From the NCBI GenBank assembly GCA_015501055.1, contig JADNYV010000007.1:1-64000 (forward strand): a DNA stretch of 64,000 nucleotides, in the 5' to 3' direction. Within the stretch, counting starts at the first letter, position 1, and each line of letters opens with the position of its first letter. The notes beneath the pieces were generated by a model. It was not told the origin of the DNA, did no database searches, and was given only the letters and a program-made list of their open reading frames with translations. Origin of the DNA: Mucidula mucida. Taxonomy: Eukaryota; Basidiomycota; Agaricomycetes; Agaricales; Physalacriaceae. The position numbers and the translations under genes are program-made. Of the stretch, positions 31,348 through 45,995 are shown piece after piece.

Positions 31348-33958
31348 TCAATTCATAACGTTGGACGTGAGTCTCTGCGTTGCACGCCCGTCATAACCCT
31401 TGGACTTCTTTAACACGCGAGTTAGCTGTATATTACAGTCAGCGGTAGTCAAGTCGCCTTGCCGCTTCAACTTGTTCTCGGGTTTCACCGTGACTTTTGT
31501 GGCCAATGTGTTGTCCACCCAGTCAAGCTCGTTCCGGCCACGCTCGGGCATCCAACCCGCGGCAGCCTCAAGTGCGGTGTACAGCCAAGAGCCCCTGTTG
31601 AGTTTGGCCATGCCTCTCTTGTATTTGGCCTCTTGGGACTGGCGATCCAATTCCTCGTCCTCGTCCTCCGAGTCTTCAGGTCGCACCGGTTTGGGGGCCG
31701 TCGGTTCGGCATATCGAAAGGCAAAGACGGGAGACAATCTTTGAAACAACTCTGACACCTCTGGAATAGCAAATTTGACCTTGCCGAAAGCACCAGTCAA
31801 AATAGCTGACTGCTTCCTAGTTCCACCCTCGTCCGGTTGGCCTTCCTGGTAAAAGTACACATCGAAGACTTCTAGTAGATCATCGAGTCTCGTCTTTGAG
31901 AGATCGTGCTCGAGATGACGAAGTGCCGCGTAAGCCAGGACAAACAGCGCTGATTCTCGGTCGTCAAGGATGGTATGTTCTGCGCGTGGATTCTCCGCGA
32001 GGTTGGCAGAGATGAACTGCCAAGTACCCTATGAGAGTAGTCAATTAGTGAAAAAAACTTGGTAGCAGTAGGTGTGCTTACTGTGCGTAAAATACGATGC
32101 TCATGAGAGTTACCTGGTGGAATTAAGTCGAGCACTACACAGTGGTCCCAATCGATGAGAAAACCCGCGACGGGACTATCGTCGGTGGGTCTAATCTTCA
32201 TCATGATGTTCCCGACGCTGATGTCGCGATGAAGAATTCGCGCCTTTTCATACGCCATTTGGTGACCTGTTTGATTGTCAGGTATCTGTCATATCAGAAG
32301 AAGGAGACTGACCTTTCATGCCATCTGCAACACATTTGACAAGGCTCTTGGCGGTCGGAAATGTAAGCAGGTCGCGTCCAAGAGTAAGCAGTAGGATTCG
32401 GTGAGCATGTAGAGCGCGTATCCTCAACGGCGTAATCCAATAAACCCAAGGGGCACCAGCGTATTGGTGACCGATGGTCTGCATGCCATCGACATCGCCA
32501 CCAGCAGCCATCTCCGCAACATTCTCGACGTTGTGAAGGGCGAGACGCTCATAGATCTCCGACTCCTTCAAGGTGAGAGCGGAGTCCTCTCGCCAGTAAT
32601 CCTTGAGATAAAGAACACGGTTGTCACTGACGCGCATAACGATGCCACGACGCGTTGAACGTCCAAAAGGAGAGAGGAAACCCTCGTGATAGACGGGGGC
32701 AGGGATAATGTAGGCGTCACCGGCAAACGTCATCTTGAGCAACGATAGTTCGCTGATCTTGCCTTGCTCGTTGTGGAACGATTCAGTCTGACCGTACCAC
32801 AGTTCCGAGGCGTAATCAACAAACTTTCCTCTCGCAGTCTTGTCCTCTTCCTCCGTTGGAAATGTGACGGTAGGATCAACACCGCGTTGACGGTCTGTGA
32901 GCTGCGCTAAACGCTGGTAGAACCTGAAAAGGATTTTGGGCTCTTGGGTGTAGTCGAAGCGCCGAGTGACGATGGCGGATGAGCGGTCCCAGCGCATAAA
33001 GCGTACGAAAGTGCCGCAAACGAGTGTGGAAAAGACATGAGAGCGGTACTGGACACCCATGATGACTGCGTTGTAAGCGGCGAGCTGCCCGCGTGTCTCT
33101 ACGCCCTTTGACGAGGCGTTTTCGAAAGGATACGAGGGAGTCGGTGTTGGTATCTCGGACTCTGTAGGAGCCGGCGTTCCGTTCGATGGTTGGACCAATG
33201 CATCATCGCCGCCCTCGCTGACGGCGGAAGCGCCAGGGTCTGTGGCATTAGCCCGAGCCTGGGCAGCTAAAGACTGGCGAGGTTCATCGATGAAGGCATC
33301 GTAGTTCTCCTTTGGTTTCAATTCGACGAAGCCTTCTGATTTGGAGAAATCAGAGGCTGTAGGAATTCGGTCGGCGCGCTCTTCGTCGTAGACAGTAATG
33401 TCCATGCCCATCTTGCCGCACGAAGGATCGCGTTTACTGTGCGTGTCGTGGAATGAGATTGGGCATTTGATGTAGGAATCGTCGGCCCCTGCGATGGCAG
33501 CCGCGTCCGAAGGCCATTCAGAAAATGCATCGACCTATTTGATGCAATTAGGTAGGATGTCAGGCAGTTAAAACAAATGAACGCACAAATTTCTGGTAGG
33601 ACTTGGCCTCCGCCGCTCCTGCCATTGACTTGAGCATGTTGATGCGCGAAGCGGGAATTTCAGCCGCCTTGTAATTCTCGGGAGTATCTGGGTTCCATGG
33701 TAGAAAGTCATCGAGGAAGGTTTGAACAGGCATGGGTCCGATATAGTGCCCACGGGTTTCTCTGACGAGATCTTTGTATCTTTCGGCCATGCTTTCTTCT
33801 TTGATCACACTGGCGAACATGTTATACCCTGAAGCTTTCTTGACGACGGGAGTGTTATTGGCGGCGAACTGGGCCTCTGGCGGAGGAGTTGTATTGGTAG
33901 GAGTAGTCCTTCCGCTAGGAGGAGTGTCTGCGGACGAGGGAGTGGGTTGTCCTGCCAT
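31348..33958 (-). CDS. FunK1-type fungal protein kinase
   Basis: Member of the fungal-specific kinase family FunK1, expanded in mushroom-forming fungi and usually linked to multicellularity. Start MAGQPTPSSADTP at 33958, with a Pro/Thr-rich leader. Then the family N-terminal region: YKDLVRETRGHYIGPMPVQ and DDFLPWNPDTP in exon 1, and GMDITVYD in exon 2 with PSKGVETRGQLAAYN-like sequence. C-lobe exons follow: ARILHRDISVGNIMM has the HRD catalytic loop, GFLIDWDHCV carries the D of the DFG-equivalent in the usual FunK1 form, and GTWQFISANLAEN is the post-activation segment. Introns lie near 33585-33535, 32310-32265 and 32095-32030. The tail is acidic (EDSEDEDEEL), then basic. The catalytic Asp residues are present. 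Confidence 0.85.
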
Positions 33959-35094
33959 GGTGGTAGTCAGAAAGTGAACAATGAGTAACAAAGAAACGAC
34001 GCCGCATATTATATACAGCGCGAAGAGCAGTCACGGGAGCAAGAGCAGTCCACTTACTGGGTTACTTAAATGGGAGTACAATGGAACAATGGTCCTGTCC
34101 ACGAATAGTAAATCGAGTGATCGTGGTGGTGATAAAGAGAGAGACGTATCACATGACCCTGGGTGTCCTCTTTTCGACTTTCGGAGTTCTCTTTGAACTT
34201 GGATTTTGGCGTCCACACGATTCGAGCGTTTCAACTATTACCACTGCTACAACATGTGCTATGGCCTGATTACATGGTCTCCTTTATACATCGCTTTGAA
34301 TGTCATGGCCCGCAGTGACGATGACTTTTTTTAGAGAACATACCCACATAATCACGATCACGACCGAACTGACTGACTGCGTCAACGTAGTAGTCACTTT
34401 AGTGCCCATCCTGGAAACCGTCGTTCAAAGCTCCAGCGCCCCAGCTATCGCTGGCCGCGACTTCCGGATCATTTACGCGTTGATCCCATAATTCAGTTGA
34501 CGTCTTTACTGTTGAGCGGTTTTGATTCCAACGTTTATCTCTCACTGACAGTACTAACAGCCTATGGACAGGAATTCCATTGTCGTCGTGTCTCGTATGC
34601 TAACGTTCAAAACCCTGGAGTCTCACTATCCCACCTATAGCACCCGCGATTTTTAGTCTCCGGGCTTTTTCCAGCCTAAGGTTCTGGATCAGAAGATTAT
34701 CTGCTCTATGTCACGGTCCAGTCGGCTGTTCCGCTCTGTTACGACTTCTTTGATCTTCAACTAGCACCGCGCGTCTGTCTCGACAACCCGACAGAAGACA
34801 GAGATCGAGGAGCATGAACAGCTTGCACGGGGCACAGCAACTTTCGACTATTTTTCGGACTATACTGTAGTGCCTGCTCTACTTTATAGCGCTCCTGATG
34901 AATAACACAACGGTGAATCATCGGAGGGTCCTTCGTCGGGCCGCCTGAACGATTGGAACACGAAGGAAAACACATTTCCGCCAGTCAGCTGCCCCTCAAG
35001 AATCGACTCTGCTAGACCTTGGCCGCCGTACCTCCCTCGGCCTTGGTGGACGTATAAAACTTCGTGATCTCTTTTCTCCGAATCCGATACCCCA
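33959..35094. other. intergenic between FunK1 and GH3 genes
   Basis: 1.1 kb between divergently transcribed genes. A TATAAA at 35053-35058 sits 37 nt before the GH3 start, with the rest presumably upstream regulatory sequence. No gene-like exon was seen; the open frames are short and biased by chance. Confidence 0.35.
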
Positions 35095-38000
35095 ATGCTC
35101 GTACCTTTCATTTCATGTTTGCTGCTCAGCAGGGCATGGGCTGCCAGTCCGGATGTTCCCTCTCGCGCGACGAACGAAGACGGATCTACACCTCTGTACA
35201 AGGACCCGACAGCCAGCATTGAAGACCGTGTTAATGACTTGCTACCGCGGATGACACTAGAGGAAAAGGTTGCGCAATTGTGAGTGCTTCAAGTTGTTAA
35301 TTAAATTCTTTCTTCAGCGGCTACAGAATTCAAGGCGATATAAGCGGGTGGATTGTGAACGCGTCCGACCCTCTCGATGACACTCTAGCGTTCAACCAAA
35401 CAGGGTGGAAGAAATGATGCGTCTGAAAGGCGGTGCAATTTGGGCTGGTTATGCCATGCCCTGGAAAAAATACGCTTTCGCTATTGAAGTCGGGCAGCGA
35501 TATCTGATGGAAAACACAACGCTTGGTATTCCTGCCTTATTCCAAAGTGAAGGTACGCGTCTACACGAATCGAAAATCCAATGCTGACAGCGCCCAGGTC
35601 TTCATGGGTTCACTAATAACGGAACAATATTCCCTTCTCCTCTGGGTCTTGCCGCAACCTTCAACACGTCCTTGATTGAAGCCGTCGGTGCAGCTATATC
35701 CAACGAAGCAGAGCCTTTCGGCATCACGCATATCTTCGCGCCTGTCTTGGATATGTCACGCGAGCTGCGTTGGGGACGTGTTGAGGAGAACTATGGAGAA
35801 GACCCTTTCCTCACTGGCGCGATGGGACTGGCCTACGTGAGCGGTATTCAAAATGGCGCCGCCGCAATGTTAGCGACTCCGTGACAAAGCGCGTCGCGGC
35901 GACGTGCAAGCATTTTGCGGCGTTCGGAAGCCCACAGGGAGGACTGAACCTGCCCCTGTCGCTGGTGGGGAGAGAGAATTGAGGACTATTTATTTGCCTC
36001 CCTTTGAAAAAGCATGCTTGGAGAGCCTTACCATCATGACTTCATACGCCAGCTATGACGGAGTTCCAGCAATCGCAGATACGCGTGAGTGGTCTACCAA
36101 CTCTTGGAATCAACTTATTTTGATACGGCTTCAGATATCATGGTCGACATTGTACGTTGCTGGCTACATAGGCGATTACACACTCACACTCATCCCCCGC
36201 GAACAACAGCTGCGCGAAGAATGGGGCTATCCTTACTATGTCACCTCCGACGCTGGATCTGTTGACCTTTTGATCACTGAACATCAAACTTGCGAGACAA
36301 GGGAGTGCGCTGCGAAAACCAATTTGGAAAATGCGCTTAGTGGGGAAATGGGTGGAGGAACTTACACTTACCTCACATTAGTCGGTAGGTGTCTCGATTG
36401 TCTTGTTTTCTTCACTGTTCCTGATGGCGATTCCTCAGACCAAGTTAATGATGGACAGTAGACGAAGCTATTCTTGACCGCGTTGTTGCGACTATGTTGA
36501 GAACGAAATTCACTCTTGGACTCTTCGAAAGTATGACCCCTTCTTGTCGGACGACTCCAAGCTAATCCAATCTGCCATAGGCCCGTACCCATACGAAGAT
36601 GTCACGTCGCAGATCCGGACGCCTGAAACAATAGAGGTTTTGCATAATACTGAACTCGAATCAATCGTTCTTCTCGAAAATCGAGATGGGATCCTCCCTC
36701 TGAGTACCGACACAAACGTCGCATTGATCGGCCCTTTGGTGGACTACGTTTCTGTCAGTCGATTCTCGTATACTAGTAATCTTCACAGTGAAGTTGGGCT
36801 GACCTATCAATCTTCAGTTCGGCGACTACGTCTTCTTCAACTCGAACTTGAATGCGATCTCGCCTCTCGAAGGCTTTTCTCAATTCCTCGGCGGATCAGA
36901 CAACATCAATTACGCCGAAGGCTGTAAGCTATGGTCGAATGACGAATCTGGATTCCAAGACGCCGTTGACGCTGCCGGAGCGTCTGATGTGGCCATTGTT
37001 TTCGTAAGTCTGAGTTCTCAGCTTGCAGGCGTTACACACGATAGACTAATTGTAAAAGGTGGGGACTTGGTCCCTCGACCAAACACGACTTTGGAGCGGA
37101 GTCAATGCGACGACTGGTGAACACGTCGATGTTGCTGATCTGGCTCTTGTAGGAGCCCAGCTCAACCTTGTCAAGGCGGTAAAGGAAACCGGAAAGCCGA
37201 CGATTGTGGTGTTAGTGAGCGGGAAACCCGTGGCGGAGCCATGGATTCAAGCGCGTTAGTCCTCGATTTACTTACATTCTTGGCGAGGTGCTGACGCACA
37301 TGTACGCATCTAGATGCAGATGCCGTGTTGCAACAATTCTACCCAGGAGAGCTTGGCGGACTAGCTATTGCGGAGATTATTTTGGCGCTGCCAATCCTTC
37401 AGGTACGTGGGTGTTTGGTCAACAGCTGCATTGATCAATCGTTTTGGAAAGGTAAACTACCTATATCGTTCCCAAGAGACGTCGGCACTGCGCCGTCGTT
37501 TTATAACTATCTTAAGGGCGCACGCCCAAACCCGATCGATGCGGGGGATATTCTAGATGATGGGACTTTGGTGTTCGGCCATGGCGTAGGTCTCCCTCAT
37601 TGCGTATATAATTGGGTTTACCTGTCATGCCAGTACGTCCTCAACAGCCCGGTTCCTCTATGGAGCTTCGGTCACGGACTGAGTTATACAACATTCAACT
37701 AGTGAGTTTTCCTGCCGTTTTGATTGTTTCACCGAAGTTTTCTGACAACGGAGCAGTACCGATCTCACCCTTTCAAGTTCGACTATTGGCGCCAGTGATG
37801 ATTTCGAGGTCACTGTGACGGTCCATAACACAGGAAACGTCGATGGAAAAGAGGTTGTTCAGGTCTACATTACAGATATCGTGAGCTCTATCGTTACGCC
37901 TAATCAACAACTGGTTGGTTTCAGCAAGGTTTATGTACCGTACGTGCGATGACCTTCCTCCTTCACAAGCTCATGTAATTGCAGTGCCGGAGCATCTGAA

Positions 38001-38144
38001 ATTGTGACCATACCCGTTCTTTCTTCACAGTTGGCGGTCTGGACAAATAGTGGTGGATGGGCTGTAGAACCAGGAAGGTTTAATGTGAAGATTGGGACGA
38101 GCGAAGAATCGTTTGTACAAACGAACTTGACGGTGTCCGGGTGA
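35095..38144 (+). CDS. secreted glycoside hydrolase family 3 enzyme, frame-broken
   Basis: Beta-glucosidase/beta-xylosidase-type GH3. It starts MLVPFISCLLLSRAWA, a signal peptide cut before ASPD. N-terminal domain: IEDRVNDLLPRMTLEEKVAQL, LGIPALFQSEGLHGF across an intron, APVLDMSRELRWGRVEE and ENYGEDP; then VAATCKHFAAFGSP, GGERELRTIYLPPFEKAC and YVTSDAGSVDLL with the nucleophile Asp. C-terminal domain: SIVLLENRDGILPL, NTGNVDGKEVVQVYI (fibronectin-like), ending LTVSG at 38144. At least ten introns. Between about 35873 and 35960 the conserved order runs through three frames; each change equals one missing base (before VTKRVAATCK, and in GGLNL-APVAGGE). No splice sites explain this, so it is either a young pseudogene or a base-calling artefact. 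Confidence 0.75.
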
Positions 38145-38849
38145 TGCTCAAGCTACGTTCATATGTTTAAAACACAATGACATTCACCTTGCATCAACAG
38201 TATCTTGTGATTCATCGGGATTCTTTGAGGCGTTGATTCGACGGGGTTTCTTGCAACGAGGTACGTGTGCAGCACCCACGAGGCTTGGCTTGCCCCTTTT
38301 GGAGCAAGCAGTGGGCGCTTATTTGCGGTTAACCGGCAACACATGCATCGTAGCTTGCAGGCTGGAGGATCGGGCATAAGGCTCCTATACACAAATCTTG
38401 GCATTGCTGGCTTCGTTGTTGACTGAATACCCGCAGACAGTCACTCTTCAAGAAATGTCAACGGTCATCTTGGTTGGGATCGACCTGGATCGGCGAAGAT
38501 GTGTGAAAGTGTGATCGAAAGGAACAGCTACTGATGTAGCACTCGGTGAGTACGGATGTACACTGTAGCTCCTCTTCTATGGGCACCACGCTTCTGTCTT
38601 GGTCTGATGGTGTGTTACTCGTGAATTCTTACTTTGTCCTTTCTCCAAAGTGGAACACTGGGAACAGCCATCGATTACATAACAGTCGCGAGGTGTCAAA
38701 TGCAGGGGCAGAGCGCCCTGCTGAGACGCCAATGGGTGCAGGGCTCTTTTACGAGATGTAAAATAGGCTGCGATCTCCTCGGTCAAGCATAAACCCCTTC
38801 CTCTACCTTCTAGGTTATCGCCACTTGACTGTGGCTCGATTTCCTTCCC
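38145..38849. other. intergenic, nothing recognised
   Basis: About 700 bp between the GH3 stop and the next start. The open frame on the minus strand (38577-38873) has no family feature. Confidence 0.3.
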
Positions 38850-41669
38850 ATGTCTGCCGCGTCCTTTTTGCACGGCATTCCTTCTGCACTCACCCCGCCG
38901 GCCCGCCCAACATCATTCAGCCGGCTGTCTTCGTACGAAAAGCAGCAGCCAGAGAACAATACTCACGACATACCACTGTTGCCAAACAGACTTTACGACC
39001 CTCCCTCGCCGCAACCGTCACAAAATTGGAGTCCGCCTAGCAAGCACCGTCCAAGCCACCTGTCCTTGTCTAGCAGTGCGGCATTCACTAGAGACTATGG
39101 GCCGGATGATCAATTCGATCCGAACGCTCTCTATCAACCTCTCACAAACCATCCTGGCGGTCAATTCATCAACACACCACAGACAGACGACGGCTTCTTG
39201 ATAACGCCATCCCCTTCGCTATTCCCTAATGGCTTACCGAAGCCTCCTCCATGTCACCCACTGCCATTCGCACAAAGTTTCGAGCAACCACATTGGAGAA
39301 AAATTGCCTTACATATCTTCCTCGTCGCACTCGCCTACCCCATCCTTCTCATCTTCGTCATAATCGCGCGTGACAAGTCGCTCTTTTGGTCGCGTTTCGT
39401 AGTCTCCATTGGATGCGGTATCATTGGTTTCGGGTTGGGGCTTAGTCTCATTAACCTTGGGCGACCCTTCCTTGAGGCGGCCAGTAAGTCCCACTCATCA
39501 ATTCCTCCACATGTTAGCTCATAAGCGCTCAGCTTGGGCCACTATCATCCACCAATCCCGTATGAATGAAGCCTCAGGGGTACGCCTCCGTGATTTAGCT
39601 GCTACATCTCAGGATCCGACAAGCGCCTTCTCCGCACTGCGTTTACTTTGGACCCGGTGGATGTACCCCGGTACGACACGAAGGAATAGAAAGAGATACG
39701 AGTTCGTGTTTGATCGGGTCGATATGAACTTCAACCTAACTTCTAGCGCGTTTCTTCAGCTCGCGGCCATGGTCACTTGCAATTGCGTTCTTTCTGTTGT
39801 TGGTCATAACGGCGGCTGCATTACCGTTCATTCTGGGCCGTATCGTGAGCATTACCACTAATGTTACTGTGAGTGAAACCTGTCGCTACAAAGCCACGCG
39901 TTAAGCAGATCTCACTAGCATCAACGCGTCGAATATTATGAGATACCTGTCAAGGGCGACCTGTCTGACAATGATATCGCAAGTGGATCTGCTCTCCAGA
40001 AGATTTTTGAGGATGTACGAGTCCCTTGATACTGAACCTGCGGCGCTTAATCGAAGTATTCAGGAATGGGCCATCACATGGACGCTAGCACCCTTCTCTA
40101 CGCATGGCTCGCTTCCCCCAGCAATTTCATACCCATGGGAAGGTGACATGGTCTACTTTTCGGAGGCCATTTCTTCGCAATTCGTGGAAGGAGGAAGTGG
40201 TTTCGGTACCTTCGAAGAGGAGACAACGACTCCGTCTTTGGACGCGCAAGACACTAAAGAGGTTTCCCTTTCCGCAACAGTAGCAGTTGATCCCGGCTCC
40301 TTACTCAGATATCCACGATGGGGAATAAGAACACACTGCGAGAAGCTTCCGGATCCCGCTGTCAACATGTCGGTTTCTACACGCACTCCGTTTGACTCGC
40401 GCTGACTTCCTTCGTAGCTTACCGAAAGCCAATGGGACTGGTTACACTTATATGTTTACACCGCGATCTACTTTGCAATCATTGTTCTCCTCATTCAACA
40501 TGGATCTTCCTACCCTTTGGGAATCGCCGTTGAACGCGTCAGTAGCAATGCAAGGAACTGACACATTGCCCTCGGATATCAACGTTGATGATATGTCGCT
40601 CAGCGGTGAGCCTATTCTCATATCTCTGTTCTTTCAGAGACTAAGATCATAAGCTTATTTCTATGACAACGGAGTAGCACACAGTATGAAAAGTTGGCCT
40701 CTTACCATGGGTAGGTTGACTTGACCCTCTTGTAGCGGACAACACACTAATTCACGATGCGCAGGTCAGGAAGGCTTTGGATGGGTTTCAGTCGAAGCAG
40801 TGATGGTCCGTTTGAACACCACGTACGCCCCGAACGGGACTTTCGGGACATATAGCGACGAAATCATTCTCGACGTAAACGCACAGGAAACTCGCATTGG
40901 ATATGATGCCGCCGTTTGTCTCGAGCTCTTCGAAGCTTATATCTTGGAGACTTACAACTCGACCGTCGGATTGCCAAGCACAGTTGGGATCATTGGGCGG
41001 AACGCCACGGTGATGAATGCGCCGACAGAGGACGGGGCACTTGAGAAGAAGAAAGGTAGCAGCCTGCCGGATGGCGTCAAGACACAGCTCAACTCGACTG
41101 GGCTCGCTGGGGTGTATACGGTCGTCCATGGAAATTCGGTCAACCAGTTGATCAAAGATAATGGACGCGATGCCTTCTATGTTCCGTCTCCCACTGTATG
41201 GTCCACGCTGTTTCTGCTGCATAGACCGTATCTCATTAAGTCGTCACAGGTTGTCTCGTACACAGGATCGACTGGGCCATATGGATACGCAGAATTGAAC
41301 GCTGATTACTTCGCGCAAGCTCGAACGCTGGCTGACGCGTCGAATATCTTGCCCTACTTCGCCGGTTCGGCTGACACTCTGGCACGGATGTATCCCGATC
41401 GTGTCCTTGCCAGCACCAGCATACACACTGTGTACATGGTAGCGCTCATCATCACCGTGCTCGGACTGGGTATCATAGCCGGACTCTTTGTTCCGAAGCT
41501 GCCGTATGGTCTTCCACATCGTGGGTTCGAAGTATATTCGTGGCTCGCAGCATTTCATGGTGACGAGCTGGTGGGTACATACGCCACGACGGTGGGGATG
41601 CCGAGAAATATGCCTCTGAAGGATATAGAGGAGAAAATGGGAGATTTGAAGTTCCGTTATGGGTTCTGA
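38850..41669 (+). CDS. large orphan membrane protein
   Basis: I do not recognise the family, but the exons are clearly coding. Start MSAASFLHGIPSALTPP at 38850; residues 1-150 are Pro/Ser-rich and disordered. Two membrane helices follow (IALHIFLVALAYPILLIFVII and VVSIGCGIIGFGLGLSLI). After an intron at about 39484-39535 comes the soluble segment WATIIHQSRMNEASGVRLRDL, then a third helix near 39765-39835 (FLLLLVITAAALPF in the spliced frame). A long lumenal or extracellular region carries N-x-S/T sites (NVT, NRS, NGT, NTT, NAS, NST). The last exon (from about 40764) has a final helix VYMVALIITVLGLGIIAGLFV and a short cytosolic tail ending LKFRYGF. The topology suggests a secretory-pathway or plasma-membrane protein. 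Intron borders around 39850-39935 and 40600-40764 are approximate. Confidence 0.75.
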
Positions 41670-42868
41670 GAAGATGTGTCGTTCGCTTGGACTGTTTTTT
41701 GTTGTTCTAGGTTATAAAAATTTGTAGCATTTAACGTTCATAACTTATTTCATTACGGACCGTTATTTAATAATTACTTGAACCTCATGGAGAGACACGA
41801 CGTGACATGACTTGTTTAGTATAGCAGAGTCAACGTGAGAGTACGTAGCAGAAATTTTAGCGAAGCCTGATCAGATTGGAAGCAAACACGTGAAAGAGAC
41901 CTAACAGTGCCTCTAGATATGCCAAACTTTCCAGGAAACTTTTTGTGTTACATCTTGATGTGGCGCTAAAGACAACTGGTCCTCGAGACGAAGAGTGACG
42001 ATGACGGCAAAAGGTCTGCTGCCGCGTTCCTACTGAAATCTCGTGTCATTCATGTAGTATCTAAGCCTTGCTCGAAATCCTGATGGGCATTTAAGGGGTG
42101 CCGGGTTGCTGGGCAAATCTTGGTAGCTTGAGGGTAAAGAGCGGAAAAACTAAAACGATACCATGATTTTTGTTGGGTGAACTCTCGCAAGATGAACCTT
42201 GAGGCAGCTTCATTAAGCCTTACGTGGTGCGGACGCGAAAGTTGACAGTTGAATGACCAGCTGATCAGAACATCTCGAGCGCATCCTTTTGACAGAAAAG
42301 AGATTTGAAGAAGATGGGGAAAGAGTGTGTATAGATGTGAGTTGTTTGAGACTTTAAAACCTTTGAGTACGCTGACAGGAATGTCGCCAAGTTCAATGTT
42401 GAGATCTGAGACTCGAGCGTCGTGAGAATATTCGGCTCTCCCCGCATGCCGTTTCGGCAAGTGACTGAGAGTTTTTGGACACGCTTGGCTCATCCGCCAT
42501 GTTGGCACCATCAATTAGAACGCGTTCTCGAGGAATCTATACCAACAGTGTCATTCTGAGGCGCCAGGCTGTCGACCAACCTCGCTCAATTGAGACTGTT
42601 GTCGATTTCCCCTCGACAGCGACACCCCAGCATGACTCGTACATCGTCGGCCTTTCCTTGGGTATGTCAACTTTGAGATTACGCCCTAGGAACATATATG
42701 ACACCAAATGGATGGGTAGATGATGCGCTTAGTGCAGTCTGCTGCTCGACTTCCTTGACATTATTCCGCCGAGAGTTAGCCGGACCATACAGTCCTAGTG
42801 GTTCCCCCCTGGTCATCACCTAATTCTGACCATGCGATGCTTTACGTGCCATACTGGAATCTCCGTGG
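41670..42868. other. intergenic, no gene supported
   Basis: About 1.2 kb. A minus-strand open frame at 42050-42514 (154 codons) has no motif and no exon partner. The sequence is otherwise featureless apart from AT-rich patches near 41740-41790. Confidence 0.3.
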
Positions 42869-42874
42869 TATAAA
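42869..42874 (+). promoter_or_regulatory. TATA box of the xylanase gene
   Basis: TATAAA 41 nt before the ATG at 42915, in the context GGTATAAAGAGG. Confidence 0.6.
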
Positions 42875-42914
42875 GAGGTCGCGCTAGAGATGGCCAGTTC
42901 TTCAGATCTCCAGT

Positions 42915-44874
<1,960 letters not shown>

Positions 44875-45224
44875 TTCCACTTTTGTAATGATAATAGGGA
44901 TTATCCGTACAACATGAATTATAGCGATTCCTCCTTTCGGGGATGTCTATGTCAAGTGACACCAATCTCCTGATTTCTGTTCCCGATGGTTACAAAGAGG
45001 AAAACAGTAAGCATGGTATCAAAGATGGGCTCTGTGCGTTTCGTCTGTGGTACCATACCAGGGCTCAACTTGGAAAAGCTTGATTTCTCGTACAATTCCT
45101 GTCTGTCCCACCGGAATACTATGTCGGACCTCCTTGTCCGATGATTGAGGGCTGGAGCAGAGGTGGCGAGCACCAATCATATTCTGATAATAACTGTTAC
45201 TAAGGACTGCCGTGCCACAATCAG
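44875..45224. other. intergenic, nothing recognised
   Basis: 350 bp of 3' flank of the xylanase gene before the GNAT duplication begins. Confidence 0.3.
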
Positions 45225-45770
45225 TGTTTTCCACAACTCGGCGGACTAGCGTCAAGATGCATGTAGTCATGCGCAGCCATGGCTAAGGCGTAAGTTCCGC
45301 CCTGGTATTCGAATATGAGTCACAATTATGTGTATATTTGGACGCGACTTTATTTAGGCGCAACTTTCACTGGACGAATACCATCGACATGCACTGGACG
45401 AATACCATCGACATGTCTCCCTCTGCATCCTCGCCATTCCGCGATGGGGTGGGGCTGCTGATGCAATTCGCACTCAACTCGCCCAGCGATGCCAAACCCG
45501 GGATGGGGTTTCGGCGCGTGGTTTGGGAAGCAAGCAGTGTGAACGAGAAGAGCATTGCCGCAGCGAAAAGGATGGGCTTACTGTATGAAGGCACGCTACG
45601 GTGACATAGAGTTTTGAGCCAAGTGAATGAGAAACAATGGAACGGGAGGGCAATCAAGGAAGGAGATGTGAAAAGTCCCAGCTTAGGAAGTCAGTGTTTG
45701 CTGGGATGATTGGGCAGAAAGGGTGAAGACTTTGGTTGAGGTGAATATGACCAGACAGTAGAAATCAAGC
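45225..45770 (+). pseudogene. internally deleted copy of the GNAT acetyltransferase gene
   Basis: Tandem relative of 45805-46790. The promoter-side sequence matches (GAATATGAGTCA, then ATATGG/TTTGGA-GCGGACTT). A start near 45413 gives MSPSASSPF, which then jumps at about 45437 directly to GLLMQFALNSPSDAK. Some 385 bp is therefore missing, including the intron and the first two thirds of the domain. The reading frame continues through FRRVVWEASSVNEKSI to a stop at 45605, where the intact copy has WHKV, and the match continues to about 45765. No functional domain can result. Confidence 0.85.
45368..45415 (+). repeat. 24-bp perfect tandem duplication
   Basis: CACTGGACGAATACCATCGA-CATG occurs twice head to tail, just before the remnant start codon of the deleted GNAT copy. 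The intact gene has a single diverged equivalent. Confidence 0.9.
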
Positions 45771-45995
45771 TCATTCATGTTCGTGTTGTGTTCACTACAG
45801 GGTTGTCCTCAAGGAGTCGGCGGACTTGCGGCGGACCACCGTCAAGTTGGAACGAGTCATTGTAGTCGCGCGCAGCTAAAACGTGAACGGCCAGGGTACT
45901 CGAATATGAGTCAGTATGATATCTACATATGGATGCGGACTTCATATAAAGGCGACCACCTGGATGCAGTTTGACGGTATCATCGATCCAGCGAC

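Noticed and set aside
42050..42514. 154-codon minus-strand frame
   Set aside because: No motif, no splice partner, unbiased composition.
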